Shown: positions 43,380-55,360 of the stretch, piece by piece
Layout: every line of letters starts with the position of its first letter
Numbering within the stretch: the stretch's first letter is position 1
NCBI GenBank assembly: GCA_020091685.1
Contig: CM034613.1
Location: forward strand, 27,111,337 to 27,175,336
DNA from: Lutjanus erythropterus
Lineage: Eukaryota > Chordata > Actinopteri > Lutjaniformes > Lutjanidae
DNA length: 64,000 nucleotides
Direction of reading: 5' to 3'
Translations under genes and position numbers: made by a program
The notes under the pieces: generated by a model
Seen by the model: the letters and a program-made list of their open reading frames with translations, nothing else
What the model was told of the DNA's origin: nothing
The model's database searches: none

Positions 43380-44192
43380 AAACAGAGAGGCACAAAAAAA
43401 CGCAGATCTCACCGCTGTCCATACTGTGAGAAAGAATTCCCCACATCACACCGATTAAATATTCATCAGCGAGTTCACACTGGAGAGAGACCGTACAGCT
43501 GTGACCAGTGTGGAAAAACTTTCTGTCAGTCAAGTAACCTCAGGAAACACCAACGTATTCACACTGGAGAGAAACTATACTCCTGCAGACACTGTGAGAA
43601 ATCTTTCACTACTTCATCATACTGCAGAATACATGAAGGGCTCCATACTGGACTGAAACCATACAACTGTGAGGAGTGTGGGAAGAGCTTCACTCAGCTA
43701 GGTTCTTATACAAGACACAAGAATTTCCACACTAAAGAAAGGATCTACCCTTGTCAGCTATGTGGGAAAGTCTTTAGCTCCTATGATTCATATCTGTATC
43801 ATGAACGTATCCACACTGGAGAGAAATCCTACAAGTGCAAGTACTGTGAGAAAACATTTAGATCAGCAGACACATGCACAAAACATGAACGTATCCACAC
43901 CGGGGAGAAACCATACAGCTGTGCACAATGTGGGAAGAGTTTCAGTCATTTATTTTCATATCGCAAACACAAACTTATCCATGCTGGACTTAAACCACAC
44001 CAGTGTCAAGACTGTGACAGACGTTTCTATTCATCGTCTAATCTCTCACGGCATCAGCGTATCCACACTGGAGACAAACCCTACTGGTGTGACAAATGTA
44101 ACAAAAACTTTACCTGGTCACACAAGCTGAAGAATCACAAGTGTGTCTTGCTTGATAATGAAATACAAAACTTGGGCCCTGATGTTTCATGA
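43380..44192 (+). CDS. Zinc-finger gene F, finger exon (9 fingers)
   Basis: Opens after TTACAG with KQRGTKKRRSHRCPYC; 270 residues, 276 with exon 1. Nine fingers: CPYC, SCDQC, SCRHC, NCEEC, PCQLC, KCKYC, SCAQC, QCQDC and the atypical WCDKCNKNFTW...HKC. It is the cleanest copy of the common block, with no lost finger after the first two. The tail is VLLDNEIQNLGPDVS. AATAAA follows at 44205-44210. Several helices are Ser-rich, and the CRHCEKSF-type finger has Cys or Arg at helix position 4, where Leu is usual. Confidence 0.93.
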   Translation, partial: KQRGTKKRRSHRCPYCEKEFPTSHRLNIHQRVHTGERPYSCDQCGKTFCQSSNLRKHQRIHTGEKLYSCRHCEKSFTTSSYCRIHEGLHTGLKPYNCEECGKSFTQLGSYTRHKNFHTKERIYPCQLCGKVFSSYDSYLYHERIHTGEKSYKCKYCEKTFRSADTCTKHERIHTGEKPYSCAQCGKSFSHLFSYRKHKLIHAGLKPHQCQDCDRRFYSSSNLSRHQRIHTGDKPYWCDKCNKNFTWSHKLKNHKCVLLDNEIQNLGPDVS

Positions 44193-45221
44193 GTTTGTAA
44201 ATTAAATAAAATGCTGAGAGGTATTTGCACATTATTAGGAGGTTCTTGAAAATGTCCTCACACCATGTTGTAATATGAAGTGACACTAAAGGTTAAAACA
44301 CCATACAGAGTTATGAAGTTGCCAGCAGCATGACACTGTGAAAGTGCTGTAATTGTTTGTGTGATCACTTTGCTGATGGGAGGATGTGACAGACCCTGAA
44401 CTGTTGCATTTTTTAAAAATATCTTTGTTATGATAACTTTCATATATGACATTATTACGTTAGCGTATCCTTAATGAACTTGATGACAAACATTATCCCA
44501 GCACAATCTAATCTGTAGCATTTCAGTGTCATTTAATGATTAGAGAATGTTACTCCACACTTTGCCTTTCTTCCATTCTCTCCTTCACTTAAGAAACTTG
44601 TAAGCCTAATGGGTTTTTCACCTTAACATTCATTTTAAGGGCTAAGATGCTTTGTGAATAACTTTTGTCTTTACCAAGATCTAGTCTTAACTTTAAGTGG
44701 AAATTCTCAGAATGTCATAAATATGAGAAATTTATTAAAAGTTCATCACTAGGAGCAACTGTTGCACGGTATACTGAAATTTCATTTTTTCTTCTTTTTT
44801 AATTTAAAACAATTGCTGATCTGTTAGATATCAAATATTGAACTAGGATAGTTTCAGTCTGAAGTGTTGTTTAAGTATCAAGTAATGTGATACTAAATTT
44901 GATTTTGGCATTCAACTCAAAATCTTGGCATTATGTCAACACTACTTGGAAGCTTTATGAATGTGATCTCAGGTGTACACAGTCCCTCTAGCTTGTTCTG
45001 TGATATATGCACAGAATTACCATGTGACAAAAAGACACTTTGAGTGGTAGATCAGGATTCCTCTAGTGTGTGAGGAGCGTTACACCCTCAGGGGGACACT
45101 GGAGAGAAACAGTGATTCCTGATCTGTCATGTTTATCTCATACTTTGTTAAACTTTTTTTTTTTTTTCAAGATGTACTCTTGTTTTCCTGTTGTCTGGAC
45201 TAATAAATTTACTTTCTATAC

Positions 45222-45736
45222 CAGGGGTCTGCAACCTTTACTATCAAGAGTGCCATTTTTGGACAAAAAGGAAAAAAGAAAATCTGTCAGCAGCCACAAC
45301 TGTTAAATTCTAAATTATACACAGAGACTTTTTTTGGAGGGATTTGGCATCTATTGCTAGCCTGGGGAGACTCAAGACTTGCCACCAGCAGAATATAGAG
45401 GAAAAAGATGCTGAGTTGTAGCTTTGGCTCTGACATATTTGCCAACCCTCCCAGTCTTTCATTGCTCACTCCTGGTTTCTTACAGGCACCACAAATTTCC
45501 CGTATCACCCCCAGTTTATGACAAAAAGCCCCAAATTAATATATCTCAGAAAACCATATGTAAAATATAAATTTTCTACAAGTGAAGAATGTTGACAATC
45601 ACTGTAAACCAACAAAAACTATAAATGATAATTAAAATGTTTGAAAAGAACAGTTATTTATATATTTTTTTGTCAAAGCCACAAGGAAAGAAAGGGCCAC
45701 ATGTGGCTCTGGAGCCACAGGTTGCAGACCGCTAAT
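45222..45736. mobile_element. Non-autonomous hAT-like element
   Basis: Left end CAGGGGTCTGCAACCTTTAC and right end GCCACAGGTTGCAGACCGCT form imperfect inverted termini. The inner words AAGAGTGCCATTTTTGG and CCACATGTGGCTCTGGAGCC are typical of this vertebrate hAT family. No transposase. Confidence 0.75.
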
Positions 45737-46156
45737 CTAGAAGGTAGAACAGCCAATCAGAACAGGACCATTGAAGAGGGTTCTTCTGGAAGAAAACTAA
45801 GAACCCAGAGGCTGTTTGAAGTATCAAGGTTTTGCTGGTGTGAGAGTTAAGCTAACATGATACCTTTCTGGAATTATCCATCAAAAGTGATTAACACTTG
45901 TGAGAAACATGTTCTTGATGCAGGATATTTTCCAGTTTATCAATGAACTTTATTGTCCAAAATGATATCAGGACACTGATATTTTTATAGTAATAAATAT
46001 CTATAAATTAAAACACACACACAAACACATTAAAATATATGTTTATACTGAACCTGAATTAATAAGATTTTAAAAAGTAAGTGTTTAAAAGTCTCATGTC
46101 TCCTCTGGTGGTTGGATGGTTGTTGAAGCTCCTCTGCAGGTTCAGGTGTGGTGATG

Positions 46157-46173
46157 TCCTGCCACCTGCTGGC
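46157..46173 (-). promoter_or_regulatory. CTCF-like motif, reverse
   Basis: Reverse strand GCCAGCAGGTGGCAGGA, in the repeated block (GCTCCTCTGCAGGTTCAGG at its side) about 1.9 kb upstream of the gene G first exon. Confidence 0.45.
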
Positions 46174-47789
46174 TGATTTCTCTCACTGCTGTTACTCAAC
46201 ACTAAAGGAGGTTTGATGAGACACATTAACATTATATTTTAGTCTTGTAAACTGATTGCTGTCACTTTATTCTTAAACAGAAATACTAGACAGTCAAGGG
46301 GGATTGTTGTGTCCTAAAAATGCCTGATTTCACAGCAGCTTTTCAAAAAACTTGTGAAGTATGTTGCAATGTTTTGGGTGTTTTTTTGCAAAGAAATTGT
46401 GGGAACAAGTGAAAAAAGTTGCAATTTTTTCTTATTATTATCATTATTTTTGTATAATTCATTAAAAATCAACTTGCAGCTTTTTACAGGGAGAATAAAA
46501 CCACACTCTGTCCTATTTAAGCCTACCAAAATGGCTCAAAATGACAAAATTTCTAACAAAATATGCTTTAAATGTGAGTGAAGAAGGTGACTTGGGGGCT
46601 TGGGGGATATTCCACAAAGAAGAAAAATCTTTTTGGATCTCAAAATCAAAACCAACACTAAATTACATTACAAAAATGTAAGTGCACAGAGAATTGATAA
46701 ATTTAAATAATGCTAAATCTCTTCAGTACCCGTGACAAATAAATAAATAAATAAAACTACAACAAAATAATAAATAATATAATATTAAGTCAGCTCACTG
46801 AGACGTTTATGTATTGTTTTGGTGGGACTGATGTGATTCCTGGAACTTATGGGAAACTACAATGATTGGTCAAATTTGTGGAAAAGTTGTGATGATTGAA
46901 CAAGATTGCAAGTTTGTGCAGAATTCACAGGAATTGGTGTGACTGGAAAATATTTTAGATTGATAAATTTTCAAATCAGGACAAAATCAGTCTTATGTTA
47001 TACATCTTTTTATAAATTTGGTCAAATTTCACTTTCGCAAAAGTCAATTTCATAACAAAAAATATTATATCTTTATATCCTTTGACTGGCTGTGATCTTT
47101 TAATATGAAGGGTTTTATATGTTTCCATAAGAAAAGGAAAATAACTGAGTTCTCTTTTTAAATATTTTGAAAAACAGACATACATGAAATGACACAAATA
47201 ATGTGGTCCTGAAAAAAATATTAACTGAACTGAAAACATGGTTGTATTGTTGTGTTAGTTATCTATGATGTACTATTAAATTAGTCTGTTTTGTACTATA
47301 TTGTATTTCTGGGTCTGGGTCTTGTCTAAAAAGACTCTCGTGCGATTGGTAATATTATTATGAGACACAAAATATCTGCTTGCTGACAGATTAAAACTTC
47401 ATCACACAACAGAAGACTGATATGTCCAGCATTAAATATTAGAGTTACACAGAAAATTAGTATTTTATACAACACGTGGTGTTTGTTGTCAAAATTAAGA
47501 ACCAATCAGAGCCTGTCAGCTCATTGATCAGGTGACAGCCAGGCGTTTGCAGTCGGTGGAGAGCAGCTGCGGCGACTGGCTCTACAAACTGCGGCAGCCT
47601 CGATCTCGTGAAGTTATCGTTCCCTACGTATGCATGACGTCAGAGCAAGTCGGGATCAAGTCGGACACAAATCTAACCGGCATGCATTGTGCGGCGATCA
47701 CCGCTGATCGATTCTGCGCAGACCTGGATCATCTCAAACGCACCTATTGGCCACTCACACTGTACTTTGATTGGCGTCAAGACAGCAGC

Positions 47790-48086
47790 AGCGTCTAAAG
47801 AGGATCCCCAGTCTCGCGAGAGTGTAAAAATTTGCGTTATTCTTCCGTTATGATCGTTATGATGCTTCCGGTCCGTAACTCTGTACACATCTTCACCGCA
47901 GCAGCGTTGCCACTTTATAAAACATGATTCGTTTGCTCACTGGGCACGCTGAAGAAATAACGCGTACAAATCTCGTGAGAGTTTCACAAATCTCGGGTTC
48001 CCTTTTCGACACGACTCCTGCATTGTGAGGAGACTCAGAGGAACATCAGCGACCATTTTGTGTGACTTCAGGACGGCGGACTGACG
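47790..48086 (+). promoter_or_regulatory. Promoter of gene G with two CGCG boxes
   Basis: TCTCGCGAGA at 47812-47821 (after AGGATCCCCAG) and TCTCGTGAGA at 47971-47980 (before CTCGGGTTCCC), 159 bp apart and inverted. CTTTATAAAACATG lies between. GACCATTTTGTG (48051-48062) is the YY1-like element before GGACGGCGGACTGACG and the ATG. Confidence 0.75.
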
Positions 48087-48104
48087 ATGAGTTCTCCGAA
48101 AGAG
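48087..48104 (+). CDS. Zinc-finger gene G, six-codon first exon
   Basis: ATGAGTTCTCCGAAAGAG codes MSSPKE, donor GTGAAT. Phase 0 into 51010. Confidence 0.75.
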
Positions 48105-51009
48105 GTGAATCTAAAGTGTTCTGTGTGTTTCCTCCTCTGTGTTCGTTCGTGATGTTCTTTACTTTTCATATCAACGTTATTCAGGCTCAGAATGACGTTT
48201 CACCACGTTAAGCTGCTCCTTCCTGTTTTTTTTGTTTTTTTTGCCTTTTTTCCTCCATCTGAGTTTGACGCTGAACGTCACAACCTTGAAGAAAACCGCA
48301 GGCTGAATGCAAAAGTGTAGGAGCCGCTCGCGGGAGCGCGCACAGCGGAAGTGAAAAGTAGCAGACGTTCTGATGATCTCTATGGCAACGTACTGATTAC
48401 AAACCGTATAATCTTCTTTGTTGGTGTTCATCAGTGATGAGCTCTGCTGCAGTTTGCCCTCACCTGTCCACGTTAATCAGTCCAATCAATATCATTAACA
48501 GATAATCCTATGATCATTATGATTATATGATTATTATTATTATTATGAGTCTTGTGATGATGGAGTGTTACTTATTTACATATTTGTGTCATTTTTTTTA
48601 ACTAACAATGCGCCAGTTTGAGAGTCTGAATTGTAAACAAACATGGATGATGATCCACTGTTGAATGTTTACTTTTTTTTTTAGTAAGTCAATTACAAAT
48701 ATAGTTTTCTGCACTTCTCTTTTCTTGCTGTAACAAAGACGTAGCAAGGTGAAACCCTAAGACCGAAAAAAAAAAAATACAAACTAGTGCTGCACGATAT
48801 GGTGTTTAAAAAAAAAAAGGATTATTGCATTTATTTTGACTGAAATTGCCATGGCTGTATGTGATGCAGTTTCTGGGAATGATCATTTTTGCAACAACTT
48901 TCAGTTTAAATTTTTTAAATCTCGTTGAAGTGACATTTTTTGAACATGTTTTCTTACATCTGGAGAACAGGATTTTCAGGACATGGTACTTCTACAGCAG
49001 AGCTTGAGATCTGTGCCTGAATCCAACAGGTTTGGGTCAGGTCACACTGTTTCTCACATATTTCATGGGCTTACATCGGGTTTGGGCTATATTTTTATTA
49101 CCTCAATTATTATTATTATTTGTAGTAGTAGTAGTAGTTGTAGTAGTAGTATAGTCATCATTTTAATTTTTTTCTTTCCATTTTTTTCTCCCCAATTTTG
49201 TTGTTGCCAGTTCAAATCCCCCCATGTATTGTCCCTGTCACCGCCAACTCCTACTGATTGGTGCATAGAAGGAAGCTTGTTAAGAAAAATGTTGGGCTGT
49301 AACTGGGATTGGGCTGAAATGTGTTTATGAGGGATGGGGTTTTTCTCACACTTATTTTCTATTCAAAGCCTCAGTATGTGTGGTGCTGTTCAATAGGCAG
49401 TAGATAAATCCCAGGATTCTCAGGGTTCAGTGACTCCTCTTTGCATCTTCATTTATCCTGGAGATGGCACTGTTGTGCTGGTGGTGGGTTCCTCATAAAG
49501 GAAGCGTTTTGTCTTATCTTGACACACTGTCTTTAGTTTTAACTAGATGCCAAATGTCTTGCCAAGCTGTCACTTTTTTCTTTTTCATCCCTAGTAGATA
49601 CTGGGTCACCAGATGGAAAATGTCTTTACACAATGTCATATTGCAGCCATTAGTGTTAGCTAGTAATCCAGTTTTGCTCTGTGATCCTCATTCTTTATAA
49701 TAAACCATAATTCATATTTTCAGCAGTTGGTATGACCATTTCAGATTTGATTTTTACTTTACACATTACACAGTTGCTGAGCTGCAATGATTATTTTTTT
49801 TACTATTTTGATAATTAATTAATTGATTTGAGTTATTTTAAGAAAAAGGTCAAAATTTTGCTTCCTAGGAATGCTTAACGGTTGCAGGGACATTTGATGC
49901 TAAGTTGAGTGATGAAATGTACTAGAACCCTCACTCATTTTGTCCCCTCAAACCCAGTCTCTAACCCAGCACAGAAATGACAGTTGCCAACATAAACCAC
50001 CATTTTGTGAACAAACACTAACAGAAAGTAACAACTGTACAACAAAGCCTAACATTTGCATTGTGGAACATACAATAGATAACTTAAACTCTTAGCAATG
50101 CATCATGGGGGTTCTACAAATGAGGGCTGTCTCTCATCTGCAGCATTTGGGAACCTCATATGCCAGAACCCGACAGTGGGGTGATACCCAACCCCACTGG
50201 TCACAGTTAAAAATCTCCTCACCCTCAAAAAGTCAACTTCTACTGCAGCCAGTTTGTAGGATTTTTCTGGTCTAATTATGGTCATAGGGTTATAAAGATT
50301 ATGAATCTTTTCTTTGCAAAAGTCCTGTGAGATGCGTGCAGTGGTCACTTTCAGTCATGTTCAGAGTAGAGCCACAGCAGAGTCAGAAAATAAATAGATG
50401 ATAGATAGACCCAACTTCAGTAACTTCATGAGTCACTAAGTGTTAACAGGGGTTAGCAAATTCTGCTCCACCTAGGACTACTCAGTGCCTCTTTACTGGG
50501 CACCAGTCTCATATTTATGTGTGTATTGTTGAGAACATGGACTTGAAGTTGAAATTAATGGTTCAGGTCACATTTACACCCGTGAGTCACAGCCCATACT
50601 GAAGATTCATGGAGCTGGTGCAGCTGGTGCATTTCTTGTTTGATGGGTGCAAGTGAAAAATGTGTCCGACTCACTTGCAGTTGAAACGGGGTTAACATCA
50701 ACTGTTTCTCCTGTGCTGCACTCCACATGAGTCCACTTTAGTGAAGCACACAGCAGAAGAGAGAGAAACGGGACCAATCAAAGTGCCACTGGCTGCTGTT
50801 CTAATTACATCATGTTGTCTAAATGCTGTGCATTTGTTGTCAGATTGATGTTAATTTGCTTTTGTTTTCTCTGTTGAAATGTTTTCTTAAGCTACAGTGT
50901 GTTAAGCTCTCAGGGCCACCATAGAAATCAGAGATAATAAAACATGTTTTAGTTCACCACTGCACTTTATTTAGACTCTCTCACTCACTCTTTTTGTCTG
51001 TTGCTATAG
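48105..51009 (+). other. Intron 1 of zinc-finger gene G
   Basis: Begins with the conserved element (AATGACGTTTCACCACGTTA near 48190) and ETS core CGGAAGTG near 48350. Then come ATT repeats, a GTGCTGCACGATATGG-type repeat (48785-48900) and a TAG triplet repeat (49120-49150). The conserved end segment precedes acceptor GCTATAG. Confidence 0.65.
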
Positions 51010-51726
51010 AAGCAGAGAGGCACAAAAAAACCTGGATCTCACCGCTGTCAACACTGTGAGAAAGAATTCCCTACTGCACATCGACTGAAGATTCATGTGA
51101 TGTTCCACACTGGAGAGAAACCATACAGCTGTGACCAATGTGAGAAAGAATTCCCTACGTCACAAAGATTAAAGGTTCATCAGAGAGTTCACACTGGGGA
51201 GAGACCATACAGCTGTGACCAGTGTGGGAACACTTTTTCATACGCACATCACCTTAGAACCCACCAACGAACTCATAGTGGGGAGAAACCCTTCCGTTGT
51301 GACCAGTGTGGTAGAGCTTTCTCACGGACAGATTCTCTCAGGAGTCATCAAGTCATTCACACTGGAGAGAAACCTCACCACTGTGATCAATGTGGGAAGA
51401 CGTTCCCTCGATTGGACAGCTTACGAATCCACTTACGTATTCACAGTGGAGAGAAACCGTACCACTGCAAATTCTGTGAGAAAACATTCTTTACTTCATC
51501 AGATCGCAACAAACATGAACCAATTCACAGTGGACTGAAGCCATACAGCTGTGAGGACTGTGGAAAGAGTTTCACTCATATAAGTTATTACAACAAACAC
51601 AGAAATTTCCACACTAGAGAAACAATCTATCCATGTCGATACTGTGGGAAAGTCTTTAGTTCTTGCAGTTCATGTTTGACTCACGAACGTGTCCACACAG
51701 GAAGCCCATATCCACGCAAGACATGA
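51010..51726 (+). CDS. Zinc-finger gene G, truncated finger exon (8 fingers)
   Basis: Opens after CTATAG with KQRGTKKPGSHRCQHC; 238 residues, 244 with exon 1. Eight intact fingers. The first finger type (CEKEFPT..RLK) occurs twice in a row, which looks like a recent one-finger duplication. After finger 8 (YPCRYCGKVF...HERVHTG) the frame runs into SPYPRKT and a stop. The last fingers of the family, including the HKC finger, are lost through a deletion with a frameshift near 51700. The product could still bind DNA. Confidence 0.88.
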   Translation, partial: KQRGTKKPGSHRCQHCEKEFPTAHRLKIHVMFHTGEKPYSCDQCEKEFPTSQRLKVHQRVHTGERPYSCDQCGNTFSYAHHLRTHQRTHSGEKPFRCDQCGRAFSRTDSLRSHQVIHTGEKPHHCDQCGKTFPRLDSLRIHLRIHSGEKPYHCKFCEKTFFTSSDRNKHEPIHSGLKPYSCEDCGKSFTHISYYNKHRNFHTRETIYPCRYCGKVFSSCSSCLTHERVHTGSPYPRKT

Positions 51727-51874
51727 GTGTGTCCACACTGGGGCGAAAACATGCAGCTGTAAGCCATGTGGGATGAGTTTTAGTAGTTCATTGGTAGTTC
51801 ATTACATACAGGTGTTCTGCAGTATTTATGTATTTACAGCAATCAGACTAATGCTTCACACCCTGCTTAAGTGA
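51689..51874 (+). pseudogene. Out-of-frame remnant of gene G fingers
   Basis: In another frame the sequence continues HECVHTGAKTCSCKPCGMSF and breaks off after SSSLVVHY. This is the decayed YSCAQCGKSF-type finger. Nothing matches the two later fingers before the conserved 3' flank restarts at about 52440. Confidence 0.75.
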
Positions 51875-54800
51875 CTGTGACAGTCAGTGGTATTCCCCAC
51901 CCTGACAGGCTTCTGTAACTTCTTAATGGTATTTTGTCTAGATTTACTCAACCCATGATGATCTTAGCATAAATTCTGGCCATTTCTTCTGCCTCTGGCT
52001 GTGCTCGGCGGATGAGGAATGTGATTGTGAGACAGCGTTGATTATGATTAAGTAGACATTGATTAAATTTTGAGTTGCCATATATCTTTAAATTGAATGG
52101 TGTTGATGGACCAGTTATGGCTCACTACAAGCATATATACAAATAACATTGCTGGTTTGAACGTTTATGATAATGTAGATTTATAAGTAATGTGTGATAT
52201 GAAGTACAATCAAATGCATGACATGCATCATTATTTGTTGAATGATTCCTCTCACATTTAATTTCTACAATCTGGCTTCAATTCTCCACCTCACCATGAC
52301 CAAATTATGCTGTCTCCAAAATGTTTGTATGCATGAGTCAGAGTCAAGTTTGTTCTTATAGATTACAAGTCTTGTGTGGGAAGTGTTGTGTGGCCCCAGT
52401 TTTTGTGTACACAACAGTTATAAATAAGCCTGCTGGACTCTCATGTTTCATGAATGAGTTTGTAAATAAAATTAAATGTAGAAGTATTTACACATCATAA
52501 TCAGATTTTTAAGAGTGTGTTAATGCTGTTGTAAATGTTATTAAGCAATAGTAAAAAATAAAAATACCAAGTAGAGTTGTGAAGTTGTCAGAGAGCTGTA
52601 CTACGAAGGGAGCTCAACACAGTCAGACTTTCTTTGCACGAGCTAAACTTAAAACCCCAGTCAGACAAAACTGGTTTGTTTGGTGACATTAATAACGTAC
52701 AGCTCAGTAACTTCATGTAAAGTCTTCCCTCATCTGAAAATCTATATCGCTCATAAAGAACATCATCAGAAAAAGAATTGGTTAAAGAGTGGCAATTTTG
52801 TACATAACCTGCTCCTGATCAGATTATGAGTCCAGCATGAGTTTCCATGGTGATCTGGCCAGGTTAAAAAGAGTCACCTTTGTGACATTTAAAAATCTGA
52901 CTTAACATACCTCAGTGACCCATTAATCTCACTTCGTAGCACACCTGTCAGGACTGGAGGATTTGTTTGTGAACTTGGAGTTCTGTGGTAGTTCAGGTTT
53001 CCTTGTGTCTAATGAATTTTACATCCTCAGGGCGACGCTGCTCATTTTATACTTGTGATAAACTTGTACTTTTTCAAAATGTTAATTTCTGGGAATATGC
53101 CTGTAGTACTGCACTAATTATCCAGTGGAAGGCTCTTACCTATTTGACTAGTGAAATCCAGGTGGTGACTTTTTTTCACCAAGTGGTGTAGTTCTGAATA
53201 GTCTGAATAATTTTTAAAAAATGTATAAAACTTAAGTTTATTATTCATTAGTCTGCATTAGTTTTTATGAATTTCTGTTGTATTCAAAAATATTTCTGTA
53301 TTTTGTTAATTCTCATGTTACACATTGTTGCTTTTATTCTTGTAGTGAATTAATAAATGGTTAATAAAAAGAAAAAATACTGGGATATTACATATATGTT
53401 ATTTCCATGTTCTCTCACTGATCAAGATTTTTAGCTATTGTCTTGTCAAAAACTACTCAGTGTATTAGTTACTTATTAACTGTTGACATTTAATCAATTA
53501 TCAACAGCAGTATTTAATCAAATCTTCAATTTAAATGACTCCTTCTCTGTTCTGCTCAGTGGTCACGCTCACCTCTCCAAACTAGATCTAAAAATTGTGT
53601 GCTTTTTTCCTTAACCAATAGTTGTAGAGACTAACTATTGATGAACTGATTTATTACCAATAATTTATATTATACAAAATGCATGTTTTTTAAACTATAT
53701 ATTTATTTATTTTTTTCCGGTCATTTTTTGTCATTCTGATTTTCCTTACTCAACAAATGAGATGCAATTACAGTAATTTCCAGACAGTTGACTAAATATT
53801 GATTTATTAATTTTAATTGATCAAATTCCTTATTCCAGTGAATAATCATTAACGTTCCTATTCCAAACCTGAGCCTGCGGCAGTTTTCTTGGGATTTTTT
53901 CATCCATATCTCCTGGTTTTCATTGGTCTGTTTATTCAGATGACCTTATTGGCTATAATTTTTTAAATTTCAATTTTAAATGTGACTAAGTAGATTACAT
54001 TGTGTAATAAATACGTAAGTACAAGTAAAAGTACAGATTTGAAAATCTACTCATAAATGTACAAGGACCAAAAAAACTACTTAATTACAATAATTTGCAT
54101 ATTTGTAAATTGTCACTTCCTCCACTGATGAATAATCTGTCGATTATTTTGTTTAATCTATTAATTGTTTGGTCCATAAAATGTCAGAAAATGGTGAAAA
54201 ATGTTGATTGGTTCTCAAATGTCTTGTTTTGTCCACAACCCAAAAATATTCACTTTACTGTCAGAGAGGAGTAAAGAAACCAAATAATATTATAATATTA
54301 ATATATATAATTCATATTTAAGAAGCTGAAATCAGAGAATATAGACTTTTTTTCATGAACAATTACTCAATAGATTAACCAATAATCAAAAGAGTTAAAA
54401 TAAAATAAAATTGATCCCATATTGAGGAAAATATAACATAAAAAATACAATAGAATATAAAAGTATGAATCAAGGTTATAGACAGACTGGATACACCTTT
54501 CACATATAGCAATATGGATATATTCAGATTATTGCTCAAATGTTGTGATACACACAGTGTGTGAAGAATTACACTAGCAGAATAGATATAAATAATAATG
54601 CTTTGTAACAAAGGATAATTGCACAGAAATACAGCACAGAAAAAGGTTGATTTCACTGTGTACATATAAATGTGCATTCAATTGCATGTAAGAGATGAAA
54701 GACATAATGTAGTACATAATAATAATAATTTGAATAAGTATAAATAGATATGATATACAACATGGGGTAGATATCAGTAGCTTTGAAGTGCTGGAAAAGC

Positions 54801-54944
54801 TTGAAAATGGACCTTGAAAATTGCTGAAAGGTGCTTGAATTTGACCCTGGACACTGGACGGCGCTGTGGTTGAGTTATCTGAAGTTTTAGGAACTAAAAC
54901 ATCTGTCTCGGGTCAGGGAAAGATCGTGGTTTGGGTTAAAATGA
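51875..54944. other. Gene G 3' region and spacer to unit H
   Basis: 51875-52440 is unrelated sequence where other copies have none. The conserved CATGTTTCATGAATGAG flank with AATAAA (52465-52470) follows, then AT-rich spacer, a reverse hAT MITE piece (53990-54130) and a dispersed repeat (54128-54390). No gene seen. Confidence 0.5.
54128..54390 (+). repeat. Dispersed fish repeat (GTCCATAAAATG type)
   Basis: Contains GGTCCATAAAATGTCAGAAA and TACTGTCAGAGAGGAGTAAA, as in the other copies. Confidence 0.8.
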
Positions 54945-55342
54945 GCACTCTCGCGTGATCTTTCGCGAATCTGGGGTTCCCCTCTCGAAAAGATGTTTTG
55001 GGCGTATAAATGCGCATGCGCGACATAAATCTGGGGTTCCCTTGTTTGTAAAAGGGAAAGATCTCGCGACAGTGATCATTCAGACCCAACCCACAATGTT
55101 TTCATAACCCCGAGCACGTGTTTATCGTGCCCTAAATGTACCCACACCTTAACCACAAACGCTGCAACATTATAAAACATAATTACTTTGCGTACTGGAC
55201 ACAATGCGTACAAATCTCGCGAGAGTTTTGCAAATCAACGGTTCCTTTCTGGACACTCCTGCATTGAGAGGAGACACGCTGGTGAGGAACATCGACGACC
55301 ATTTTGTCTGACTCCAGGACGGCTGACTGACGAACAGGGAAC
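54945..55342 (+). promoter_or_regulatory. Promoter of gene H with CGCG boxes
   Basis: TCTCGCGACA at 55062-55071 and TCTCGCGAGA at 55215-55224, 153 bp apart. A further degenerate box (TCTCGCGTGA, 54949-54958) and repeated CTGGGGTTCCC elements lie upstream, so this promoter seems partly duplicated. GCGCATGCGC (55011-55020) fits an NRF1 site. GACCATTTTGTC is at 55297-55308. Confidence 0.75.
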
Positions 55343-55360
55343 ATGAGTCCTCGACAGAAG
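55343..55360 (+). CDS. Zinc-finger gene H, six-codon first exon
   Basis: ATGAGTCCTCGACAGAAG codes MSPRQK, donor GTGACT. Phase 0 into 57059. Confidence 0.72.

Larger units (their letters stand above)
44193..47789. other. Gene F 3' flank and spacer to unit G
   Basis: AATAAA at 44205-44210. Conserved 3' flank to about 45170, then a hAT-like element (45222-45736), a CTCF-like motif in reverse (46157-46173) and AT-rich sequence. From 47540 it becomes GC-rich, at the start of the gene G promoter. No gene seen. Confidence 0.5.

Noticed and set aside
47532-47798. 88-codon open frame upstream of gene G
   Set aside because: It sits in the GC-rich promoter region, has no counterpart in other units and shows no domain.
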